Shown here piece by piece: positions 25,799 to 34,984 of a stretch of DNA of 64,000 nucleotides (its first letter is position 1; each line of letters begins with the position of its first letter). The notes beneath the pieces were generated by a model that had not been told where the DNA came from, made no database searches, and was given only the letters and a program-made list of their open reading frames with translations. The DNA lies in assembly GCA_934702355.1 (NCBI GenBank), contig CAKUXX010000001.1, positions 124,001 through 188,000 of the forward strand, written 5' to 3'. This DNA is from an uncultured Methanomassiliicoccales archaeon. GTDB taxonomy: Archaea > Thermoplasmatota > Thermoplasmata > Methanomassiliicoccales > Methanomethylophilaceae. The translations under genes and the position numbers were made by a program.

Positions 25799-25871
25799 AA
25801 TTACCTATGGAAAATGTTGGTTTTACTGCAAAATTACCTGTACATTTTGTTGAATCTACAACATTTTATAC
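25799..25871. promoter_or_regulatory. 33-bp-period repeat and inverted sites before ATPase 25893
   Basis: AATTACCT starts at 25799 and again at 25832, each followed 9 bases later by TGTTG. AAAATGTTG (25811-25819) is inverted as CAACATTTT (25859-25867), and TGTTG-aatcta-CAACA forms the centre. TTTTACTGCAAA at 25820-25832 is shared with the operator of the related ATPase at 41357. The right end overlaps the TATA-like ttttatac about 27 bases before the ATG. Confidence 0.6.
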
Positions 25872-25892
25872 ATGTAACTTATATACAAACAT

Positions 25893-27176
25893 ATGGAAAG
25901 GGATCTCTACGGTAAACTGCTGGAGTGGAAGGATTCCGACGATCGGAAACCTCTCATCATCCGCGGCGTGAGGCAATGCGGCAAAACATACCTCATGAGA
26001 TATTTCGGAGAGAACAACTACAGGTCCGTGGCCTATTGCAAATTCGAAGGCAATACAAGCCTATGCAGACTGTTCGACGGGGATCTCGATGCGGACCGTC
26101 TGATCACCGCCCTGTCCATACACCTTGATATGGAGATCGATCAGGATACACTGATCATATTCGACGAGATACAGGAATGTGCACGCGCGATGACCTCTTT
26201 GAAGTCATTCAAGGAATCCGCTCCGCAGTACCATATCGTCTGTGCAGGTTCCCTTCTGGGCCTTCAGGGAAGCGGATCATTCCCTGTCGGGAAAGTATCG
26301 TTCATGGACCTTCGTCCGATGAGCTTCAGAGAATTCCTTAGAGCCTCCGAACCTAGATTGTACGAGTACGTGATGAGATCCGGCACGGACGACATCTCCA
26401 GAGACAGATTGGAATCCTTGTTCCTTGAGTATCTGACGATCGGCGGCATGCCAGAGGCCGTATCGTCATGGGTGAACAAACACGATATGAAGGATGTCGA
26501 CCGCATCCTGCAGGAGATTTCGGACTCATACAGACTGGACTTCATGAAACATGCCCCTGCCAAGAACATCAGGAAGATCGATCTGATATGGGATTCCATA
26601 CCGGATCAGCTGGCCAAAGAGAACCGTAGATTCTTCTTCGGCCATGCTGTCAAAGGTGCGAGATCCGGCGAACTGGAAGATGCATTGCAATGGCTGATCG
26701 ATGCAGGAATGGTCTACAAGGTCCCACGGATAGAAGACATCGGAATACCGCTGCATGCGAACATATCCGACAACATGTTCAAACTGTACATGGCTGACAT
26801 CGGCATCCTCAGATGCAAAGCAGATGTCATGGCATCCCACATCATAGAGGGAAAGGTCGACCCTCTGTTCCAGGGTGGGATGATTGAGAACTATGTCATG
26901 TGCGAGCTGACATCATACGGACATCCGGGCGAAGGATATTGGGTATCCGGAAATACGGCTGAAGTGGACTTTCTGATCACATGCGACAAGGGGATCGTGC
27001 CCATAGAGGTGAAGAGCGGGAAGAAATACCGTGCGGCCAGCCTGAAAGAGTACACAGACAAGTACGGTCCAAAGCATGCAGTGGTAGTCTCTGGCAGAGA
27101 CCGCCATGACAACAACGGTACGTTGACGATTCCGCTGTATTCGATCTGGGAGATGTTCGATTATATCAACCGATGA
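25893..27176 (+). CDS. AAA ATPase with DUF4143 nuclease-like domain, RKIY subfamily
   Basis: 427 residues. It opens MERDLYGKLLEWKDSDDRKP, the signature of the subfamily shared with 41357 and 44329. Walker A GVRQCGKT, Walker B LIIFDEIQECA, and CAGSLLGL are typical AAA_14. The DUF4143 part ends with AEVDFLITCDKG and PIEVKSGKKYRAASLKEY, so the E-x-K pair of a PD-(D/E)xK site is intact, unlike in the QV subfamily. The start lies about 27 bases after a TATA-like element inside the repeat region, so the mRNA is probably leaderless. A TGAGGA/TCCTCA hairpin spans the stop codon (27174-27192). Confidence 0.82.
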   Translation: MERDLYGKLLEWKDSDDRKPLIIRGVRQCGKTYLMRYFGENNYRSVAYCKFEGNTSLCRLFDGDLDADRLITALSIHLDMEIDQDTLIIFDEIQECARAMTSLKSFKESAPQYHIVCAGSLLGLQGSGSFPVGKVSFMDLRPMSFREFLRASEPRLYEYVMRSGTDDISRDRLESLFLEYLTIGGMPEAVSSWVNKHDMKDVDRILQEISDSYRLDFMKHAPAKNIRKIDLIWDSIPDQLAKENRRFFFGHAVKGARSGELEDALQWLIDAGMVYKVPRIEDIGIPLHANISDNMFKLYMADIGILRCKADVMASHIIEGKVDPLFQGGMIENYVMCELTSYGHPGEGYWVSGNTAEVDFLITCDKGIVPIEVKSGKKYRAASLKEYTDKYGPKHAVVVSGRDRHDNNGTLTIPLYSIWEMFDYINR

Positions 27177-27270
27177 GGATTGACAGTCCTCATGAATCAC
27201 AGGACTACATTGTCTGTGTGTTACTTCACATATTTACATAATCCATCTGCAGATGAATCTAATTAACAGT

Positions 27271-29424
27271 TCAGACATGCGTCACATTTCTTACAGAAAC
27301 GTTCTCAATCTTGATTATATCAGATATCGTGGTAAAGATCGGATATTTGGCACGCGCTCTGATGAATGATGATAAATCATACCCATTGGGGTCCGAAATC
27401 GTGACGCAAAGAGCGAATGCAACATATTCGTCCTTCATCTCTTTCTTACCTGATGCGACAAGCCTTATAGCCCAATCATCAACCTCATCCTGCCTGAGAT
27501 ACATGATACGCTGATGTATCGGACTCCATAATTCCATCCCGCCACCAACGTCTTGACTGCCATCCTCACTGTGAATTGCGATATTGGCTCTGGCAGCTTC
27601 AACTCCTTTCCTATGATCTACTCTGATATCGGACACGCACGTTATTGTGACCCTAGGGCGATCATTCCTATTACGTGGAACTTTGATATCCATCGGAATG
27701 GGAATTCTTACTGTCAACTCATCTCCGACCTTGATCTTGCCACGATGTAACAGTATGACCTTGCTCCCTTCCGTACCAATCTCATCGGGCAGTATACCGT
27801 ATCCGATCACGTTGTGTTTATTGACATAACTCAAAGGAGATGACCACACAGGTAGCTCTGCCGTTGCTATCAGGAGACATTCGCTCAGGATTACCCCATC
27901 GTCACCGATGTGTTTTCTGATTTCCTCAAGTCTACCGGCTGCAAAAGGTGCAGAAAAGCTGGTTCCTCCTTCGAACAGAATTCCATGAGGGCCAATCACT
28001 TTTGAATATTCATCTTCCACCACCTGGTTGTTCCTATTGAGACGGGCTGAACGTGTGACAATATCAGGTTTCCAAATCTTGTTGATACCTGGACCTTTGC
28101 ATGTATATGTCGTAGGTTCATCTCTCTTGGTAGTACAATCATCGCTGCTATGTCCATTAACTGCTCCAACAGCAATCGATAAAATAGAATCTGCTGGCGG
28201 ACGAACATCCGAATCAGAATCAGAAAGAATGTCGTCTATAGTCATTCCGCCACCAAGATTATGATTTCCTACAGAAGTTATCATCCTGACACCGTACTTC
28301 ATGCATACCTCATCGATGACTATACTCAAGGGATCAGGTGACGAACTCTCATTGGGTCTGGTCTTATTGACACTCAAAACGAACACTTTGAATTTGTCGT
28401 TTAGCAGTTCCACAGCCTTACGGATACGCTCTGCCAATATCACAGGGTCTATGCGATTCCCTTCCATAATACAATGATCATGTACGAGACATCTGGGCCT
28501 AAGCTTCCGACCAACATGAATGTTGCCAAATACAACCTTGGATGCCACCATCGTACCATGCGGTTCATTCCCAGGTATTATTCCTTCTGCAACCGTGTGT
28601 CCGATGACCACTGATCTGAGACTCTCCGGAAAACAAATGCCGGTGTCCAATATGCAGACCTTTCCCAACTCTGATAAATCGACGTCATCCAATTCGAATA
28701 ACTGCGAGAATGAGTTTTTATCATCGACATAATCCATAGAAACGTCGGTTATTGCATCTACAGATATTACGGCAGGACTTATGGCAACCTCTCTCAAAGT
28801 ATCTTTATCACAGCGGACGTCAATAAACATCATATCTTGGAATGTGCCGATACTTATGATTTCGACATTGTCCTCACCCTCCAACATATTCAAAATCGCC
28901 TTGCTGTAATTACTCAGATCCTGTCCGACGTCTCCTATGACCATTGATACCTGACATTCAATTGGATTGCCGTCCTCTATAATGTTCAATATCTCTCTAG
29001 ACATCTTCTTCAGGGGCAGAGTATTGGCGGAGATATCGCTCATCCTGTTGAAGAGTGTCTTATTCTTCCTCTTATCATCGAAAGTATCCCGATAGTCCTT
29101 GGCCTTCATACAGATGTTTTTCAATGATACATCACTGACCGAGACTAAATCGAATCCATCTGGGTAGGAATACTCGACATTCATACCATTACTGGCAGCA
29201 CTATTATTGCTCTCTACCCTCCCCCTCATCTTGAGGCGTAACAGAGGTGGTGCGTCGATATCCATCTTATTACGATACTGATTGGAATCGAGAATTGCCT
29301 TCTGCATTCCATCATAAATGTTTACCCCATGCTCCTTCGAAGGCTCATAATCGTCTGAGAATCTGCTGTTCTTCCTTTTGGATTCATTCAATTCGCTGTC
29401 CGGCAACCAGAACATATCAGCCAT
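27271..29424 (-). CDS. ietS: Subtilisin-like (S8) serine protease, IetS-like partner of the AAA ATPase
   Basis: 717 residues. An N-terminal region of about 230 residues precedes a subtilase domain with the full triad: Asp in VCILDTGICFPES, His in EPHGTMVASKV, Ser in GGTSFSAPFAAG, and the oxyanion Asn in TSVGNHNLGGG. No signal peptide, so it acts inside the cell. Its start overlaps the upstream AAA ATPase gene by 8 bases. An AAA ATPase coupled to an S8 protease is the architecture of the IetAS module, known from plasmid stability work and listed as an anti-phage system. Base composition is visibly more AT-rich than in neighbours such as the ligase gene, suggesting transfer. Confidence 0.8.
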   Translation of the reverse strand: MADMFWLPDSELNESKRKNSRFSDDYEPSKEHGVNIYDGMQKAILDSNQYRNKMDIDAPPLLRLKMRGRVESNNSAASNGMNVEYSYPDGFDLVSVSDVSLKNICMKAKDYRDTFDDKRKNKTLFNRMSDISANTLPLKKMSREILNIIEDGNPIECQVSMVIGDVGQDLSNYSKAILNMLEGEDNVEIISIGTFQDMMFIDVRCDKDTLREVAISPAVISVDAITDVSMDYVDDKNSFSQLFELDDVDLSELGKVCILDTGICFPESLRSVVIGHTVAEGIIPGNEPHGTMVASKVVFGNIHVGRKLRPRCLVHDHCIMEGNRIDPVILAERIRKAVELLNDKFKVFVLSVNKTRPNESSSPDPLSIVIDEVCMKYGVRMITSVGNHNLGGGMTIDDILSDSDSDVRPPADSILSIAVGAVNGHSSDDCTTKRDEPTTYTCKGPGINKIWKPDIVTRSARLNRNNQVVEDEYSKVIGPHGILFEGGTSFSAPFAAGRLEEIRKHIGDDGVILSECLLIATAELPVWSSPLSYVNKHNVIGYGILPDEIGTEGSKVILLHRGKIKVGDELTVRIPIPMDIKVPRNRNDRPRVTITCVSDIRVDHRKGVEAARANIAIHSEDGSQDVGGGMELWSPIHQRIMYLRQDEVDDWAIRLVASGKKEMKDEYVAFALCVTISDPNGYDLSSFIRARAKYPIFTTISDIIKIENVSVRNVTHV

Positions 29425-30493
29425 TCATCTCACCTCTCCTCTTACTCTCATGACGACTCAGTGTGGATTTGGGTATCCCAGTGAGCCTTTCTACTTCCCT
29501 CAGAGATAATCCACTGTCACGCAAGGCCTCCGCTGTCGGCATTTTTCCGCTCTGCTCCAGGCTTTTCCTAAAATAACTCATGTCCAACGGTACACACAGA
29601 CCGTTCACAACGATGTTGCGGACCATAGAGAACACGAATGTCCTGATGTCTGCATAGCTCATGTTGACGGTCATCCTCACCAACGAATCGTGATCGTATT
29701 CGTATCCGCTCAGATATTCGTCAAATAGTGTCGATATGTAATGACCACGTTGCATCTCATCAGGAAGGTCCATCCAGATGACCTCGTCGAATCTGCGGAC
29801 TATGGCCGAATCTATCGTGTCCGGAAGATTCGTTGCGGTGATTACCATCACATCTGGAAATAGGTCCATGTTCTGCAGGATAGCTCCGACTATACGCTTG
29901 GATTCACCGATGTCACCGCTATCCCTTTTAGAGGCTACGGCGTCGAATTCATCTATGAAAAGGATCGAGTTTGTTTTCAATGCATAGTCGAAAGCCTCCC
30001 CGACATTCTGTCCTGTGCGTCCCATGTACATCGATATCAATGTATCAAGCCTCAGATATGCCAGGGACTGACCCAATTCGAAAGCCAACGCTTTTGCCGC
30101 CATAGTCTTGCCACAACCTGGAGGTCCTACCAAGAGAATTTTGTTGGTCGGCCTCACACCGTGTGGAAGCATGTTGACATACTTCCTCTCCGACACTATG
30201 CGTTCCATCACAGTTGCAGTCTTTGCATCCAGAATCATCTCCGAAAACCTTGCATCCGGCCTTATGAGGGTTATGAATTCCAGTGGTTTGGAACTGAAAT
30301 AATCCAGTACGACTTCTCCTGCACCGCCCTCATTACGACTGCTATCCATTCCTCTGCGAGCCTTGCGTATCTCTAATGCAAGACCTGAGTTACCCTTCCT
30401 ATCCTCATCTTCGGCCAGTTTTTCAACTGCTTCATCAAAACCGACCCCTGAATAATGGGCACGTATGATATCGAGAATCAGCGGAGCTTTCAT
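29417..30493 (-). CDS. ietA: AAA+ ATPase, IetA-like, with C-terminal helix-turn-helix
   Basis: 358 residues. A classical AAA domain (about 110-270) has Walker A GPPGCGKTMAAKAL, Walker B ILFIDEFDAVASKR, sensor 1 VITATNLPDTID and arginine-finger-like VRRFDEVIWMDLPDE. The N-terminal about 100 residues are helical. The last 40 residues carry a helix-turn-helix, LSLREVERLTGIPKSTLSRH, which could bind the repeats in front of the gene. The gene is translationally coupled to the S8 protease. The likely model, from known pairs, is that the ATPase senses a trigger and controls the protease. A TATA-like ATTTAAAT about 26 bases upstream suggests a near-leaderless mRNA. Confidence 0.82.
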   Translation of the reverse strand: MKAPLILDIIRAHYSGVGFDEAVEKLAEDEDRKGNSGLALEIRKARRGMDSSRNEGGAGEVVLDYFSSKPLEFITLIRPDARFSEMILDAKTATVMERIVSERKYVNMLPHGVRPTNKILLVGPPGCGKTMAAKALAFELGQSLAYLRLDTLISMYMGRTGQNVGEAFDYALKTNSILFIDEFDAVASKRDSGDIGESKRIVGAILQNMDLFPDVMVITATNLPDTIDSAIVRRFDEVIWMDLPDEMQRGHYISTLFDEYLSGYEYDHDSLVRMTVNMSYADIRTFVFSMVRNIVVNGLCVPLDMSYFRKSLEQSGKMPTAEALRDSGLSLREVERLTGIPKSTLSRHESKRRGEMNG

Positions 30494-30499
30494 CTAAAT

Positions 30500-30559
30500 G
30501 GGACATAGTGGGACAGATATTTAAATCAATTTAAATAACATATGAGACGATGTGGGACA
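30500..30559 (-). promoter_or_regulatory. ietAS promoter region with GGGACA repeats
   Basis: GGGACA occurs at 30500, 30510 and 30554 (twice continuing as GGGACAGAT), around a pair of ATTTAAAT boxes (30519-30526 and 30529-30536) that include the TATA element. Repeats on both sides of the promoter suggest a repressor site, possibly for the helix-turn-helix of the ATPase itself. Confidence 0.45.
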
Positions 30560-30645
30560 GATGAACGTAAGTATCAACTCTGATCCGATGAATTGCATAT
30601 CGACCCATTGACGATCGGATCCATTACAACAGCCGTTTCAAAAAT

Positions 30646-30684
30646 AATATAATTCAGATTAATATAATCATGATTATATTAATC
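30646..30684. promoter_or_regulatory. 28-bp perfect palindrome before ATPase 30721
   Basis: Bases 30657-30684 are a perfect 28-base palindrome with half-site GATTAATATAATCA; its AATATAAT core occurs once more at 30646-30653. It ends about 7 bases before the TATA-like ctataataat (30691-30700), which is itself about 25 bases before the ATG. Probable operator. Confidence 0.75.
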
Positions 30685-30720
30685 ACAATTCTATAATAAT
30701 CCGAACATAATATCAGTCGC

Positions 30721-32085
30721 ATGGAACTCATCGGCAGGGAAGAGGAGCTTGCTTTCCTCGAATCCCAATACAAAATGGAGCATCCTCTGACCTTCGTCGT
30801 AGGGAGACGCAGAGTGGGGAAGAGCGCACTCATCCTCAGATTCCTCGAGGGGAAGAACGCATTATACTTCGAACCGGACAGGGAGACGAAGGGGATGATA
30901 CTGAGAAGCTTCTCCAGGACCGTGTCTGAGACGCTGGACAACCCTTCGTGTGAGTTCGGTTCCTGGAAGGATGCCATTGAGACCTTCGTCACACTATCCC
31001 CTCCCGGAAGGAAGGTGATAGCGATCGACGAGTTCCAGTACATATCGATGGCCGATGAGAACTTCCCCAAGGAATTCCAGGGGATATGGGACAATTACCT
31101 GTCAAAACAGGATGTGATGGTGATCGTCTGCGGATCGTACCTCACAATGATGAGAAGACTGTGCATGGATTACAATGCCCCGCTGTACGGAAGGAACACG
31201 GGCAACCTCAGGCTGATGCCCCTGTGCTTCCAGGAGATCATCGGGAACAAAAACTACCGCAAATCCGTAGAGGAATATGCTGTCACGGGCGGAGTCCCCT
31301 ACTACCTGAATCTGATGGATGGGGATCTGAGCGTAACTGAGAATGTGGAACGTCTGACGATGAACCTGGGAGCACCGCTTCTGAACGAACCCGCCTATCT
31401 CATATCGGATGAGTTCAGAGACCCTGCCAGCTACAACACGTATCTGAGGGTCATCGCATCAGGCAGCAGGAAACTGGACAGGATAACATCTGCAGTGCAA
31501 CTCCCTTCGACGGCCATTATGCCGTATCTGAAACGCCTGATGGATGTGGGGATGCTGGAAAGGAGGACGCCGATAACCGACGGCCCGGAGACTCACAGCA
31601 GGAAGAGCATGTACGTCATATCGGATGATTTCACCGCATTATGGTTCCGTTTCGTATACCCTTATCACAACAACATCCTGAGACAGGATTCAGATGCCGC
31701 CAGATCGAATCTCAGAAGACATTTCATCGATTCGCATGTATCGTTCGTGTTCGAGGACATCTGCAGATCCGAACTCAGAAGATACCTCAGATCGAGGGGC
31801 GTAGCGGCCTCTTACGGTTCGTTCTGGGAAGGGGACATCGAGATCGACGTGGCCGCGAAGGACGATGTGAACCGCGTGATGTACCTGGGAGAATGCAAAT
31901 ACCATGAAGGGCCGGTCGATTCCGACGTGCTCGGATCCCTGAGGGCCAAAGGCCTCAGGGCCAAGGCATTCGACGGCTACGATATCGTGTACTGCCTCTT
32001 CTCCGTATCCGGATACACTGACAGACTGAAGGCGGAAGCGAAATCGGGAGGGTGCATCCTCTTCGACTGCGGCGAACCGCTGTGA
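30721..32085 (+). CDS. Archaeal ATPase (PF01637 type) with DUF234 nuclease-like domain
   Basis: 454 residues. It begins ELIGREEELAFLESQY, the usual start of the archaeal ATPase_2 family; Walker A VVGRRRVGKSALI, Walker B VIAIDEFQYI, and VCGSYLTMM follow. A winged-helix region (KLDRITSAVQLPSTAIMPYL) links to a C-terminal DUF234 domain with EIDVAAKDDVNRVMYLGECKYHEG, an intact D...E-x-K nuclease-type site. Proteins of this build are massively expanded in archaea and have been grouped with STAND-like NTPases; their task is not settled. It converges with the flavoprotein gene, the stop codons lying two bases apart. Confidence 0.85.
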   Translation: MELIGREEELAFLESQYKMEHPLTFVVGRRRVGKSALILRFLEGKNALYFEPDRETKGMILRSFSRTVSETLDNPSCEFGSWKDAIETFVTLSPPGRKVIAIDEFQYISMADENFPKEFQGIWDNYLSKQDVMVIVCGSYLTMMRRLCMDYNAPLYGRNTGNLRLMPLCFQEIIGNKNYRKSVEEYAVTGGVPYYLNLMDGDLSVTENVERLTMNLGAPLLNEPAYLISDEFRDPASYNTYLRVIASGSRKLDRITSAVQLPSTAIMPYLKRLMDVGMLERRTPITDGPETHSRKSMYVISDDFTALWFRFVYPYHNNILRQDSDAARSNLRRHFIDSHVSFVFEDICRSELRRYLRSRGVAASYGSFWEGDIEIDVAAKDDVNRVMYLGECKYHEGPVDSDVLGSLRAKGLRAKAFDGYDIVYCLFSVSGYTDRLKAEAKSGGCILFDCGEPL

Positions 32086-32087
32086 TG

Positions 32088-32663
32088 TCAGGCGTACCCG
32101 TTGATCCTCATCAGCGCGCCGACCATATCGTCGACGAGACATTTCACGCGCTTCATTCCCTCTTTGTCATCGTCATATGCGGGGGAGTTCAGTGCGCGGA
32201 TGATCGGTATGGGACCCGACACAAGCATCCTGTTGGTCAGCATGAAGTCGACCATCTGGTTGTATACGAGCGATGCGCCGTCATGACCGCAGACCGCGAC
32301 AGCTCCTCCGATCTTCCCGGCAAGGCCCTGGTCGCCTTTCGTGAATACGAGGGAGGCCCTCTCCAGGAAGGTCTGCATGACGCTCGGACATGCGTTCATG
32401 TAGGTTGGTGATGCAAGTACGATCGCATCCGCTTGCCTGAGCCTGTCCAGGATGTCGTTGAAGCCGTCGTCCTCGTCCATGCACCTGCCGTCGCCGCGGA
32501 TCTCGCATGTGAGGCAGACGTTGCAGTTGGTGAAGTTGTACTCATAGAGATGGATGATCTCCGCCTCTATGCCCTCCCTCTCGAACATATCCGTCATCTC
32601 GTTGAGGATGTTGCTTGTGTTCCCGATCGGGCGGGGGCTTCCGTTGAGGGCGATGACCTTCAT
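32088..32663 (-). CDS. Iron-sulfur flavoprotein / NADPH-dependent FMN reductase family
   Basis: 191 residues from MKVIALNGSPRPIGNTSNIL, the FMN-phosphate loop of the flavodoxin-like fold. CNVCLTCEIRGDGRC (C-x2-C-x2-C-x6-C) is the compact cluster motif of archaeal iron-sulphur flavoproteins, which bind one [4Fe-4S] next to FMN. ASPTYMNACPSVMQTFLERA is the usual second FMN loop. Probably a homodimeric cytosolic electron carrier or a reductase detoxifying oxygen species or quinones. The upstream part of the longer frame does not match the family. Confidence 0.85.
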   Translation of the reverse strand: MKVIALNGSPRPIGNTSNILNEMTDMFEREGIEAEIIHLYEYNFTNCNVCLTCEIRGDGRCMDEDDGFNDILDRLRQADAIVLASPTYMNACPSVMQTFLERASLVFTKGDQGLAGKIGGAVAVCGHDGASLVYNQMVDFMLTNRMLVSGPIPIIRALNSPAYDDDKEGMKRVKCLVDDMVGALMRINGYA

Positions 32664-32744
32664 GGGATGAGTGAACGATGTCGATGGCTTAACGGTTTCC
32701 ACGTCACGGAATCCGGACGATGTCCGCATCCGGCGGTTTGGGGA

Positions 32745-33014
32745 TCAAACCCTCCAGCGCTTCAGCCTGGGCAGATAATCCTCGTACATCGCCCTCGCCT
32801 CTTCGACCGTGTACTGCTTTCCCGAATTGCGGTTCAATTCGTCTACGAACCTCAGATTGCATTCGATCTGCTCCTCCAGGGTGGAAGTGGAGAACACCCC
32901 GTTCTTGAGGCAGTACATGCAGTAATCGGGATCTGCGGAGCCGTCGGCCCCCGTCCCGCAGAGTCCGGCATCCGTCATCGGCATGCCGCAGCATTGACAG
33001 AACATGTCGGTCAT
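32745..33014 (-). CDS. Small putative zinc-ribbon protein
   Basis: 89 residues from MTDMFCQCCGMPM. FCQCCGMPMTDAGLCGTG followed by DYCMYCLKNGVF matches the 'putative zinc ribbon' family (PF12674), with two CxxC pairs binding zinc. A C-terminal helix segment ends TVEEARAMYEDYLPRLKRW. The function of the family is unknown. It lies 81 bases upstream of the flavoprotein gene on the same strand and could share a transcript. Ribosome site weak; the start at the next in-frame ATG (33005) is possible. Confidence 0.7.
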   Translation of the reverse strand: MTDMFCQCCGMPMTDAGLCGTGADGSADPDYCMYCLKNGVFSTSTLEEQIECNLRFVDELNRNSGKQYTVEEARAMYEDYLPRLKRWRV

Positions 33015-33244
33015 GAAAGTCGGAGGGATCGTGCACGGTAAAAGACTGTCGACGACCTTGTCCAATGATGATCCTTCCCCGTCTGACGCCTTGAGACTCA
33101 TCTCACCAGGGCTTATCATCAACAATCCTCCAGACAGAACCATATCAGATAGACTATCGCTTACACCCTTCTTCCCAATACTTTCTGTCGCAGGACATAT
33201 AAGATGTGGGATGTCATACAGAACCGGGGAAAACAGGCCGGAAT

Positions 33245-33261
33245 CGCCGACTTCGTCGGCG
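33245..33261. other. Perfect 7-bp hairpin in the gap before ATPase 33317
   Basis: CGCCGAC-ttc-GTCGGCG lies between the zinc-ribbon gene and the ATPase. No tandem array like those of the other ATPases was found here; a strong aaggaggt ribosome site (33303-33310) precedes the GTG start instead. The hairpin could end an upstream transcript or be part of the 5' leader. Confidence 0.4.
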
Positions 33262-33316
33262 CAGTGTAACAGTTCGGCATATGTTGATAAACGAATAAGA
33301 AAAAGGAGGTGCAGAG

Positions 33317-34960
33317 GTGGTGTGGACGAACAGAGACATGCCTGTTGGGAAAGAGAATTTCAAGATCATACGCGACGAAGGGAAATACTACATCGACAAG
33401 ACTTCCCTCATTGATGATGTCCTGTCTCATGGGAATGAGTCTGCATCCCTTTTCACCAGACCCCGCAGGTTCGGCAAGACACTGAACCTCAGTATGCTCG
33501 ATGCATACCTCAACAGGGACTATGTCGGAAACACCTGGTTCGACGGTCTCAAAATATCAGAGATCAGACCTGACGATCCAGAAAAGAACAGCAACATAGT
33601 CGTGACGATCACACTGAAGGACCTCGGAGACGGCAGATTCGACATGATGTTAGACTACCTCAGAATGAAAGTCACCCGTGAATTCTGCACCCATTTCAAA
33701 GAGAAAGACCTAAAGCGTATGAATCCGGAACAACAGCTGATCTTCCATGAGATGATGTCGGATACTCCGCCCGAGTATGTCCTCGGAACATCGCTTCAGG
33801 CCCTATGCGAATTGATCCATGAATGCCACGGAGTAAAACCGATCCTTCTCATCGACGAATACGACAGCATCATGAACTACTCCTACGGAGAACCTGACCG
33901 CGATAGGATTACGGGGTTCATGAGGCAATTCCTTGGTTCTGCGCTCAAGAGCAATCCCCACCTGAAGTTCGCGGTTCTGACCGGGGTAATGAAGGTGTCC
34001 AAGGAGAGCATATTCTCCGGACTGAACAACCTGTGGGTCAACGACGTGCTGTCCAAGGATTCGGACGAGGCATACGGGTTCACACCGGAAGAGGTCAGGA
34101 AGCTCTGCGAGGACCTGGACGTGCCGGAGAAGTTCGAGGAGGCCAGAAGGTGGTACGACGGCTACCGGTTCGGGAACGCGGAGATATACAATCCGTGGAG
34201 CGTGATGGAATACGCCCGCAGAAGGTTCGAACCGGACGAGTATTGGGCATCCACCAGCGGGAACTCGATCATAGACGATCTGGTGTCGATGCTGGACGAG
34301 GAGTCTGCGAAGGACCTCCGGACCCTGTGCTCTGGGGAGACCGTATGCATGCCCCTGGACCGGAACATATCCTACGGGGAGCTGCACAGCGATCCGAGGG
34401 CTGTGTACTCCATAATGGTGATGGCAGGATACCTCACCGCGAAAAGCAACGGGGAGAGGTATGATGTGTCGATACCGAACCTGGAGCTGTACAGGGTGTT
34501 CGGAAGGATGATCTCCGCCAAGGTGGCCCCCGGATCGGACTGGACCGTGAGCCTGCTGGTGGATGCTCTGGAATCCGGAGACGATGAGTCTGCGGAGATG
34601 CATCTGGGAAGGCTGATGGAGATCCTGAGCGTCAGGATACTGGGTGACGAGAAGGTGTATCAGGCGTTCATCGCCGGACTTATGGCGTCCTATCACGGAA
34701 AGTACATGATATCTGTGGACCGCGAAGCCGGCAACGGATACTACGATGTGCTGATGAAGAGCATGAGAGGAGACCGTTCGAACATCCTGATCGAGATCAA
34801 ACGCTGCCGCGAAGGGGATCCGAAGAAGGCGGCGGAGAAGGGCCTGGAGCAGATAGCGGGTAAAGGGTATGCGTCCGGTCTCGAAGGACGCACGATGGCA
34901 TACGGTATTGCTTTCGACGGCAAGGTCCCGACCGTTGTGCACAGGGAATTGGACGTATGA
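33317..34960 (+). CDS. AAA-ATPase-like (PF09820) protein with PD-(D/E)xK domain (PF08011)
   Basis: 547 residues from GTG, with a strong ribosome site. N-terminal YYIDKTSLIDDVL, Walker-A-like FTRPRRFGKTLNLSML, Walker B ILLIDEYDSIMNYSYG, VLTGVMKVSKESIFSGLNN and WYDGYRFGNAEIYNPWSV are the hallmark blocks of PF09820. The C-terminal nuclease domain has GYYDVLMKS and ILIEIKRCRE, so the D...E-x-K site is intact. Such genes occur in large families in gut Bacteroidetes and methanogens. Codon use shifts in the second half to the GC-rich pattern of core genes, while the first half is more AT-rich, which may point to a mosaic origin. Paralogue: 37305-38942. Confidence 0.87.
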   Translation: MVWTNRDMPVGKENFKIIRDEGKYYIDKTSLIDDVLSHGNESASLFTRPRRFGKTLNLSMLDAYLNRDYVGNTWFDGLKISEIRPDDPEKNSNIVVTITLKDLGDGRFDMMLDYLRMKVTREFCTHFKEKDLKRMNPEQQLIFHEMMSDTPPEYVLGTSLQALCELIHECHGVKPILLIDEYDSIMNYSYGEPDRDRITGFMRQFLGSALKSNPHLKFAVLTGVMKVSKESIFSGLNNLWVNDVLSKDSDEAYGFTPEEVRKLCEDLDVPEKFEEARRWYDGYRFGNAEIYNPWSVMEYARRRFEPDEYWASTSGNSIIDDLVSMLDEESAKDLRTLCSGETVCMPLDRNISYGELHSDPRAVYSIMVMAGYLTAKSNGERYDVSIPNLELYRVFGRMISAKVAPGSDWTVSLLVDALESGDDESAEMHLGRLMEILSVRILGDEKVYQAFIAGLMASYHGKYMISVDREAGNGYYDVLMKSMRGDRSNILIEIKRCREGDPKKAAEKGLEQIAGKGYASGLEGRTMAYGIAFDGKVPTVVHRELDV

Positions 34961-34984
34961 TGCCGGGCCCGTCATGAACAGGAC

